Positions 14,435 through 19,232 of a DNA stretch of 19,232 nucleotides are shown here, one piece after another. Origin of the DNA: Thermoleophilia bacterium (GTDB taxonomy: Bacteria; Actinomycetota; Thermoleophilia; Gaiellales; Gaiellaceae); assembly GCA_013362295.1 (NCBI GenBank), contig JABFWJ010000365.1, forward strand, positions 1-19,232, written 5' to 3'. The translations under genes and the position numbers were made by a program. Under the pieces are notes generated by a model. It worked only from the letters and a program-made list of their open reading frames with translations. It searched no databases and was not told the DNA's origin. Position 1 is the stretch's first letter. Each line of letters begins with the position of its first letter.

Positions 14435-15340
14435 GTGCCAGAGCTTCCCGAGGTCGAGACAGTGCGCCGCCGGCTCGCCCCGGTGCTGACCGGACACAGC
14501 TTCGCGCGCGTGCAGATCGACGACGCACGGCTGACACGGCCGTTCGATCCCGTCGAGGTCGCGCGGGAGCTCGAGGGCGAGCGGGTGCAGCTCGTCGATC
14601 GGCGCGGCAAGTATCTGATTGTTCGGTTCGAGTCAGGTCGTGCCCTCCTGATCCACCTCCGGATGACGGGGTCGCTGCGACACGCGCAGCACGGAGACGA
14701 GCAGCGCGGAGACGAGGAGCCCGATCCCCACCGGCGCGCAGTTGTCACGTTAGACGACGGGTCGGACGTCACCTATCGCGACGTCCGCCGCTTCGGTACG
14801 TGGCTGCTGCTCGAGCCGGCCGAAGTGGACACGTACATCGACGCACGAGTCGGCCGGGAGCCGCTCGACGCCGCCTACCGCGCAAAGCACCTTGCCGAGC
14901 GCCTCGAGAAGCGGCGCGCCCCGATCAAGGCGGCGCTGCTCGACCAGCGCACCGTCGCCGGAGTTGGCAACATCTACGCCGACGAGGCGCTCTGGCGGGC
15001 GAAGGTGCACCCGCTGACGCCGGCGAGCGAGCTCACGCCCGACGAGGTCGCGGCCGTGCACAAGGGGATGCGCGAGTCGCTCCGCGCGGGCGTCCGCCGC
15101 CAGGGGTCGACGCTGCGCGACTACCGGCTTCCGGACGGCTCGAGCGGGCGCGCGCAGGACCGGTTCGAGGTCTACGGACGCGCGGGCGAGCCCTGCCGGA
15201 GGTGCGGCACGCCGATCGACAAGATCCGCGCCGCGGGGCGCGGCACGTGGTACTGCCCGAGCTGCCAGGTGCTCCGCGGCTACGCCGCGAGCAGCTCGTC
15301 GAGCCGGCCTTCGCGCTCGAGGCGCCAGAGCTCCGTGTAG
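14435..15340 (+). CDS. mutM: Formamidopyrimidine-DNA glycosylase
   Basis: Base-excision repair enzyme that removes 8-oxoguanine and formamidopyrimidines and nicks the abasic site. The 301-aa product starts PELPEVETVRR after the initiator Met, giving the catalytic Pro2 and Glu3. Lys59 sits in DRRGKYLIV, followed by LIHLRMTGSL, DVRRFGTWLL and the H2TH region AGVGNIYADEALWRAKVHP. The zinc finger is complete (Cys254, 257, 274, 277). GTG 14435 is fixed by the PELPE motif. There are two oddities. A charged loop after MTGSL carries a 15-bp tandem repeat. About 24 residues (VLRGYAASSSSS ...) follow the last zinc Cys and are encoded entirely over the 3' end of the convergent glutaredoxin gene. Confidence 0.96.
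   Translation: MPELPEVETVRRRLAPVLTGHSFARVQIDDARLTRPFDPVEVARELEGERVQLVDRRGKYLIVRFESGRALLIHLRMTGSLRHAQHGDEQRGDEEPDPHRRAVVTLDDGSDVTYRDVRRFGTWLLLEPAEVDTYIDARVGREPLDAAYRAKHLAERLEKRRAPIKAALLDQRTVAGVGNIYADEALWRAKVHPLTPASELTPDEVAAVHKGMRESLRAGVRRQGSTLRDYRLPDGSSGRAQDRFEVYGRAGEPCRRCGTPIDKIRAAGRGTWYCPSCQVLRGYAASSSSSRPSRSRRQSSV
14686..14715 (+). repeat. 15-bp tandem duplication in mutM
   Basis: Two adjacent 15-bp units, gcagcacggagacga and gcagcgcggagacga, differ at one base. They encode QHGDE-QRGDE in the loop between the MTGSL strand and VVTLDDG, keeping the frame. This is probably a slippage or duplication product in a surface loop. Confidence 0.75.
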
Positions 15341-15534
15341 CCGCCGATCGGCCGCTCGTCGATGAGGATCTGCGGGACGGTCCAGCCGCCCGTGAGCTCG
15401 TGCAGCCTGGCGCGGAAGCCGGCGTCGTCCTCGAGGCGGATCTCCTCGTAGTCGAGCCCCCGCGAGTCGAGCAGCGCCTTCGCGCGTACGCAGTACCCAC
15501 ACCACGTGGTCGTATACATCCGAATCCTGGCCAT
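15280..15534 (-). CDS. Glutaredoxin / mycoredoxin-like protein
   Basis: An 84-aa thioredoxin-fold redox protein. It has MYTTTWCGYCVRAKALL with active-site Cys12 and Cys15, the cis-Pro segment WTVPQILIDERPIGGYTEL, and a short C-terminal helix. The CGYC site in a TTxWCGYC setting resembles actinobacterial mycoredoxins, which reduce mycothiol mixed disulfides. Whether this organism makes mycothiol cannot be seen here. ATG 15534 is preceded directly by AAAGGAG with no spacer, which is too close for a normal Shine-Dalgarno; the alternative ATG at 15519 would be about 15 nt away, too far. The gene overlaps mutM by 61 bp and is divergent from recO. Confidence 0.88.
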   Translation of the reverse strand: MARIRMYTTTWCGYCVRAKALLDSRGLDYEEIRLEDDAGFRARLHELTGGWTVPQILIDERPIGGYTELWRLEREGRLDELLAA

Positions 15535-15582
15535 CTCCTTTACAACGAAGAAACCTCAAAAGGGATTCCCCGCCCCCGTCTT

Positions 15583-15588
15583 TACACT
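15583..15588 (+). promoter_or_regulatory. Putative -10 element (TACACT) for recO
   Basis: TACACT lies in the AT-rich 61-bp spacer 15535-15595 and ends 7 nt before ATG 15596. The heptamer CTTTACA occurs twice in this spacer, at about 15538 and 15580. The second copy overlaps this element. Confidence 0.45.
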
Positions 15589-15595
15589 GACCCGA

Positions 15596-16336
15596 ATGGC
15601 CGGGAAGACGTACAAGACGGAGGCGGTCGTGCTCCGTTCGCTGCGCTTCTCCGAGGCCGACCGGATCCTGCACCTCTACACCGCGCACCGGGGCCGGATC
15701 GGCGCGATCGCGAAGGGTGTGCGGAAGACGAAGTCGCGCTTCGGGGCGCGCCTCGAGCCGCTCTCGCACGTCGAGCTCCTACTGCACGAGGGAGCAGGGG
15801 AGCTGCAGACGATTACGGGAGTCGAGCTGCTGCGCTCGCACCGCGCGAGCCGCGAGGATCCCTACCGCCTCAACGTCGGCCTGATCGGGGCCGAGGCGAT
15901 GTTGAGGCTCTTCGGCGAGCCCGAGGCGAACGAGCGGGCGTTCGGCGCGCTCGCGCGCTTCCTCGACCTGCTCGACGAGACCCCTGCCGCAGCGACGCGG
16001 CCGGCGCTCGATCCGCTCGTCCTCAGCTTCCAGCTGAAGCTCCTCTGGCTCGCCGGCTACCTCCCGCACCTCACGAGCTGCGTCGAGTGCGGCGCCACCG
16101 GCGAGCTGGCCGCGTTCTCGCCGCGCGCCGGCGGCGCGGTCTGCGGCGTGCACGCCGCCGGGGCACTGCGGCTCGCCGCCGAGGGAATCGCCGGGATCGA
16201 GCGGCTCCTCTCGACCCCGCTCGCCGAGGCGCCCGCGGCTCGGCTCTCGGAACGGGCTCGGCGCGACGCGCTGACCGTCGTCACGTCCTCGTACGAGGAG
16301 CACGGCGGCTTCCGGCTGCGAACGCTCTCGGCTTAG
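15596..16336 (+). CDS. recO: DNA repair protein RecO
   Basis: Recombination mediator that works with RecF/RecR to load RecA on SSB-coated gaps. The 246-aa product has the normal length. The N-terminal OB fold is MAGKTYKTEAVVLRSLRFSEADRILHLYTAHRGRIGAIAKGVRKTKSRFG. The middle is helical, and a zinc-binding module carries Cys162, Cys165, Cys183 and His186 (CVECGATGE ... VCGVH). ATG 15596 is chosen because the N-terminus then matches the family. An in-frame upstream start at 15506 would add 30 residues running into the divergent glutaredoxin gene and across the -10-like TACACT. The spacing suggests a leaderless transcript. Confidence 0.95.
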   Translation: MAGKTYKTEAVVLRSLRFSEADRILHLYTAHRGRIGAIAKGVRKTKSRFGARLEPLSHVELLLHEGAGELQTITGVELLRSHRASREDPYRLNVGLIGAEAMLRLFGEPEANERAFGALARFLDLLDETPAAATRPALDPLVLSFQLKLLWLAGYLPHLTSCVECGATGELAAFSPRAGGAVCGVHAAGALRLAAEGIAGIERLLSTPLAEAPAARLSERARRDALTVVTSSYEEHGGFRLRTLSA

Positions 16337-16383
16337 AACGCGCCGCGTAGGCGGGCCTCAGGTCCTTGCGGCACTCTTCACGC

Positions 16384-16824
16384 GTGCGGCGCACGCTGAC
16401 CGACGGGATCGAGCTCGACGACACGAAGGACCGGATCGACCGCGTCGAGGTGCACCGGTTCCTCAGCGAGGTCGCCTACTGGTCGCTGGGTCGCCCGCGC
16501 GCGACGCAGGACCGCCTCATCGACGAGGCCGCCCGCGTCGTCGGCCTCTACGACGGGGACAGGCAGATCGGGTTCTGCCGCGCGGCGACCGACCGCACGT
16601 CGTTCGTCTACCTCGCCGACGTCTACGTGCTCGAGGAATACCGCGGCCGCGGGCTCGGGGAGGCGCTCGTGCGCGAGATGGTGGAGAACGGCGAGCTCGC
16701 CCGCCTGCGCTGGCTCCTGCACACGCAGGACATGCATGCGCTCTACCGCAAGCTCGGATTCGAGGAGCCCGACTACAAGGTGATGGAGAGGCGGCCGACC
16801 AGGAACGAGAGCGAGAGCGGGTAG
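16384..16824 (+). CDS. GNAT family N-acetyltransferase
   Basis: A 146-aa acetyl-CoA-dependent acyltransferase. It has an N-terminal VEVHRFLSEVAYWSLGRPR segment typical of a small GNAT subgroup, beta strands VVGLYDGDRQIGFCRA and FVYLADVYVLEEYRG, the CoA pyrophosphate loop YRGRGLG (86-92) and the C-terminal LYRKLGFEEPD. The substrate is unknown. GTG 16384 is preferred; TTG 16366 would add six residues. No clear -10 or Shine-Dalgarno is visible in the 47-bp gap after recO, so it may be co-transcribed with recO. The last 52 bp overlap the convergent esterase, and the C-terminal tail (RRPTRNESESG) lies in that shared region. Confidence 0.9.
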   Translation: MRRTLTDGIELDDTKDRIDRVEVHRFLSEVAYWSLGRPRATQDRLIDEAARVVGLYDGDRQIGFCRAATDRTSFVYLADVYVLEEYRGRGLGEALVREMVENGELARLRWLLHTQDMHALYRKLGFEEPDYKVMERRPTRNESESG

Positions 16825-17783
16825 CGCCACGTGAGTCCGCGATGCGTGCCGGAGAAGAGCTCGAAGTGCACGCGCTCGTCCGGTGTCCCCGCGGCGGCGA
16901 CCTCGCGGTGGAAGGCGATCGCGCCGAGCTCGAGGTGGTACTCGTCCGCGCGGCCCGCGTCGATCCACACCGCCTCGAGGCTGCGCAGGACATCCGCGGC
17001 CGCGGGTTCGCGCGCGCGGATCACCGGGTCCCAGTGGAGCCAGCGCTCCCAGACCTCGGGAATGCGCTCGCCGGTCTCGACGTCGAACGGCAGGTCGACG
17101 CTTCCGTCGTCGTTCGCGGAATACGCGGCGGCCATCGCGTACGTGTTGACGAGCACCTCGTCCTTCGGCGATGTGAGGACCGGCCGGCCGGAGCGGAAGT
17201 CCTCCCAGAACGCGTCGTACGAGCCGCCGTACGACTCGCGCAGCGCACGCGCCGCCGGTGCGAAGTCGCGGGCGTAGCAGAGCTCGAAGAGCGCGTCGCC
17301 GGCATGGGTCGCGAGCCCGCCGAACAGGTCGGGCCGTAGAAGCGGCGTGATCATCGCGCCGTAGCCGCCCGACGACTTGCCCTGGATCCCGCGGTGGCGC
17401 GCCTCGGGCAGCGTCGGGAAGTTCGCGTCGACGTACGGGACGATCTCGTCGCAGAGATACGTGTGGTAGTTCCCGGTGCCGGGCGAGTCGAGGAACTGCG
17501 ATCCGCCGAGCGCGGTGAACGCGTCCACGAGCACGACGACCGCGTCGGGCGCGAGCTCCGAGATCCGATCCGGGTAGGAGGCGCTCCACGGCTCGACGTT
17601 GAACCACGCGTCTGCGATTCCCGTCATGCCCTGGATCACGTACACGGACGGGTACCGCCGCGAGCCGTCCTCGGGGACGTAGACGTACAGCGGCCGGACG
17701 TGTGGATCGTCGAGCGGGTTGCCGCGAAGGGCCTCCGACGTGAACGACAGCGCCTGCCACCGGTCCGTACGATGAGCGCCCAT
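16773..17783 (-). CDS. Alpha/beta-hydrolase fold esterase (esterase D-like)
   Basis: A 336-aa putative esterase. It has the esterase-D type opening TSEALRGNPLDDP ... RPLYVYVPEDGSRRYPSVYVIQGMTG and a nucleophile elbow GKSSGGYGAM with Ser137 (GxSxG). The likely acid is Asp276 or Asp280 in VWIDAGRADEY, and the catalytic His314 is in SGTHRGLTWRYPLSL. No signal peptide is visible, so it is probably cytosolic. The substrate is unknown. Its ATG (17783-17781) shares the CATG palindrome with the glyQ ATG on the other strand, so the two divergent genes overlap by 2 bp. A TAGGTT hexamer lies 9 nt upstream, inside glyQ. It overlaps the GNAT gene by 52 bp at the 3' end. Confidence 0.88.
   Translation of the reverse strand: MGAHRTDRWQALSFTSEALRGNPLDDPHVRPLYVYVPEDGSRRYPSVYVIQGMTGIADAWFNVEPWSASYPDRISELAPDAVVVLVDAFTALGGSQFLDSPGTGNYHTYLCDEIVPYVDANFPTLPEARHRGIQGKSSGGYGAMITPLLRPDLFGGLATHAGDALFELCYARDFAPAARALRESYGGSYDAFWEDFRSGRPVLTSPKDEVLVNTYAMAAAYSANDDGSVDLPFDVETGERIPEVWERWLHWDPVIRAREPAAADVLRSLEAVWIDAGRADEYHLELGAIAFHREVAAAGTPDERVHFELFSGTHRGLTWRYPLSLSFLVGRLSITL
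17768..17773 (+). promoter_or_regulatory. Putative -10 element (TACGAT) for glyQ, inside the esterase CDS
   Basis: TACGAT fits TANNNT and ends 8 nt before ATG 17782. It lies within codons 4-6 of the divergent esterase gene. A leaderless glyQ message is inferred. Confidence 0.45.
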
Positions 17784-18651
17784 GGCGCGTCGAACCTACC
17801 AGGACATCATTCTCGCCCTCGATCGCTACTGGGCGGACTACGGCTGCGTCCTGATGACGCCGTACCACACCGAGGTCGCGGCCGGCACGATGAACCCGGC
17901 AACGCTGCTCCGCAGCCTCGGGCCGAAGCCCTGGAAGACCGGCTACCTCGAGCCGGTGATCCGCCCGCTCGACGGGCGCTACGGGGAGAACCCGATGCGC
18001 TTCCAGCACTACTTCCAGTACCAGGTCCTGCTCAAGCCGTCGCCGGACGACGTGCTCGAGCTCTACCTCGCGTCGCTCCGCGCGATGGGCCTCGACACCG
18101 CGAAGCACGACATACGCTTCGTCGAGGACGACTGGGAGCAGCCGACCGTGGGCGCGTGGGGTCTCGGCTGGGAGGTGTGGGCCGACGGGATGGAGATCAC
18201 GCAGTTCACGTACTTCCAGCAGGTCGCGGGCATGGAGCTCGACCTCGTCCCCGCGGAGATCACATACGGCATGGACCGCCTGGCGATGGTGATCCAGGAG
18301 CAGCCGACGGTGTTCGACCTCGACTGGGCGGAGGGCATCACGTGGCGCGACGTCTTCCAGGAGAACGAGCGCCAGTTCTCGCACTACAACTTCGAGGACG
18401 CCGACGTCGAGATGCTGATGCGGCATTTCGAGGATTACGAGCGCGAAGCGCGCCGCCTCGTCGAGCAGCGCCTGCCGCTGCCGGCCTACGACATGATCCT
18501 GAAGGCGAACCACGCCTTCAACCTGCTCGACGCGCGCGGGGCGATCTCGGTCACCGAGCGCGCCGCGTACATCGGACGCGTGCGCAATCTCGTGCGCGCG
18601 ACCGCGCAGGTCTATCTCGAGCAGGAGGAGCATGCTGCGGCTCCTGTTTGA
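17782..18651 (+). CDS. glyQ: Glycyl-tRNA synthetase, alpha subunit
   Basis: The catalytic class II subunit of the alpha2-beta2 glycyl-tRNA synthetase, charging tRNA-Gly. The 289-aa product has the normal length. Near-invariant family stretches are easily read: YQDIILALDRYWADYGC, RPLDGRYGENPMRFQHY (class II motif 2 region), QVLLKPSPDDVLELYL, DIRFVEDDWEQPTVGAWGLG, MEITQFTYFQQVAG, and motif 3 ITYGMDRLAMVIQ. ATG 17782 gives the expected short N-terminus before TYQDI. The glyS ATG lies 20 bp inside this gene, consistent with coupled synthesis of the two subunits. Confidence 0.97.
   Translation: MARRTYQDIILALDRYWADYGCVLMTPYHTEVAAGTMNPATLLRSLGPKPWKTGYLEPVIRPLDGRYGENPMRFQHYFQYQVLLKPSPDDVLELYLASLRAMGLDTAKHDIRFVEDDWEQPTVGAWGLGWEVWADGMEITQFTYFQQVAGMELDLVPAEITYGMDRLAMVIQEQPTVFDLDWAEGITWRDVFQENERQFSHYNFEDADVEMLMRHFEDYEREARRLVEQRLPLPAYDMILKANHAFNLLDARGAISVTERAAYIGRVRNLVRATAQVYLEQEEHAAAPV
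17793..17798 (-). promoter_or_regulatory. Putative -10 element (TAGGTT) for the esterase, inside glyQ
   Basis: Read on the minus strand, TAGGTT ends 9 nt before the esterase ATG at 17783. It falls in glyQ codons 4-6. Together with TACGAT at 17768-17773 it forms two face-away promoters embedded in each other's coding regions. Confidence 0.4.
18623..18628 (+). promoter_or_regulatory. Shine-Dalgarno AGGAGG for glyS within glyQ
   Basis: AGGAGG ends 3 nt before ATG 18632 (the run continues as AGGAGGAG). It also encodes part of the glyQ QEE sequence. This is the strongest Shine-Dalgarno noticed in the window and supports the overlapping glyS start. Confidence 0.6.
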
Positions 18652-19232
18652 GATCGGCTGCGAGGAGCTGCCCGCGGCGGCGTGCATGGAGGCGGGGCTG
18701 CAGCTGCCCGAGCTCGTGCGCGCGCACCTCGGCGCACAGACGCTCGAGCTCTACATCGGCCCGCGGCGCCTCGCCTTCCCGGTCGACGTGCCCGACCACA
18801 CCGCCGACGAGTGGATCAAGGGGCCGCCCGAGAGCCTGCGCGACAAGGCCGCCGCCGGATTTGCGCGCAAGCACGGCGTCGCGCCCGAGGAGCTGACGGT
18901 GCGGGACGGCTTCCTCGGCGTCGACGTGCCCGGTCGCCCGGTCGCGGAGGTTCTGCCGGAGCGGCTCGCCGAGATCGTCACCGGTCTCCAGTTCGGGAAG
19001 TCGATGGACTGGGGGGCGGGCTTCCGCTTCGCGCGGCCCGTCCGGTGGCTGTGCGCGAAGCTCGAGGAGCAGACGATCGAGGTCGCGCTCGAGCGCGTGC
19101 CGAGCGGCGGGTTCTCCTACGGCCACCGCCAGACGCATCCCGGTCGCGTCGAGATCCCGACCGCGTACGCATACCTGGACGCGCTGCGGGCCGCCGGCGT
19201 CGAGCCGGACCGCGCGCACCGGTACCAGCGGA
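18632..19232 (+). CDS. glyS: Glycyl-tRNA synthetase, beta subunit (3' truncated by window end)
   Basis: The first 200 codons of the tRNA-binding beta subunit; the rest lies beyond the right edge. The N-terminus LLFEIGCEELPAAACMEAG matches the family EIGTEELP signature. It is followed by LYIGPRRLAFPV, GFARKHGVAPEEL, a QFGKSMDWG stretch, FRFARPVRWLCAKL and the RGH-equivalent FSYGHRQTHPGRV. ATG 18632 overlaps the glyQ 3' end by 20 bp and has an AGGAGG Shine-Dalgarno within glyQ. The partner subunit encoded by glyQ lies directly upstream, as expected for the two-subunit enzyme. Confidence 0.97.
   Translation, partial: MLRLLFEIGCEELPAAACMEAGLQLPELVRAHLGAQTLELYIGPRRLAFPVDVPDHTADEWIKGPPESLRDKAAAGFARKHGVAPEELTVRDGFLGVDVPGRPVAEVLPERLAEIVTGLQFGKSMDWGAGFRFARPVRWLCAKLEEQTIEVALERVPSGGFSYGHRQTHPGRVEIPTAYAYLDALRAAGVEPDRAHRYQR

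Noticed and set aside
15535..15539. AGGAG as a normal Shine-Dalgarno for the glutaredoxin gene
   Set aside because: It directly abuts ATG 15534 with no spacer and is about 15 nt from the next ATG, so neither start fits normal spacing.
15506..15595. 30-residue N-terminal extension of RecO
   Set aside because: It would overlap the glutaredoxin start and the likely promoter; the RecO family N-terminus begins at MAGKTYKTEAVVL.
16378..18687. 769-codon minus-strand open frame
   Set aside because: It runs antisense through GNAT, the esterase's alternative frame and glyQ. Its Arg/Ala/Pro-rich, motif-free sequence is a shadow of high-GC coding DNA, while glyQ, the esterase and GNAT have clear family motifs.
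1..19232. tRNA, rRNA, CRISPR, insertion sequence or intrinsic terminator
   Set aside because: Reading both strands, I found no cloverleaf-like block, repeat-spacer array, transposase motif or hairpin followed by a T-run. Spacers are too short to hold most of these.

Overview
The window is about 19.2 kb of very GC-rich, almost wall-to-wall coding DNA. The GC-biased third codon positions, frequent GTG starts, 4-bp ATGA/GTGA gene junctions and gene content point to an actinobacterium. A deep-branching lineage such as Thermoleophilia (Gaiellales/Solirubrobacterales) is my best guess, from gene style rather than any marker-gene comparison. I see no rRNA, tRNA, CRISPR array, transposase, phage gene or recognisable rho-independent terminator. 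No gene-free stretch exceeds 90 bp.

Layout. (a) 3-2839, plus strand: the 3' part of a GT2 glycosyltransferase fused to an MraY/WecA-like membrane domain, then pyrG (CTP synthase). (b) 2836-3189, minus: a single-domain PAS protein, divergent from (c) 3277-6070, plus: M20 peptidase, DUF3866 protein and aldo/keto reductase. (d) 6064-7083, minus: a D-2-hydroxyacid dehydrogenase-like protein, divergent from (e) 7129-8746, plus: a NUDIX ADP-ribose pyrophosphatase-like protein and ald (alanine dehydrogenase). (f) 8748-8888, minus: a 46-aa single-pass membrane protein. (g) 8906-13536, plus: a tightly overlapped operon of deoB, three tandem paralogous SAM methyltransferases and deoA. (h) 13516-14394, minus: an APH-fold phosphotransferase. 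(i) 14435-15340, plus: mutM. (j) 15280-15534, minus: a glutaredoxin/mycoredoxin-like protein. (k) 15596-16824, plus: recO and a GNAT acetyltransferase. (l) 16773-17783, minus: an alpha/beta-hydrolase esterase. (m) 17782-19232, plus: glyQ and the 5' part of glyS.

Most genes are housekeeping: nucleotide synthesis and salvage (pyrG, NUDIX, deoB, deoA), DNA repair (mutM, recO) and translation (glyQS), mixed with small accessory enzymes. The least ordinary content is the set of three duplicated methyltransferases inside the deoB-deoA nucleoside-catabolism operon, and the GT2/MraY-like fusion. Two architectural features recur. Five of six convergent gene pairs overlap at their 3' ends and the sixth is 1 bp apart. 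At least eight transcription-unit starts have a TANNNT -10 hexamer only 6-10 nt before the start codon, which suggests leaderless mRNAs; one such element reads as a -10 on both strands.
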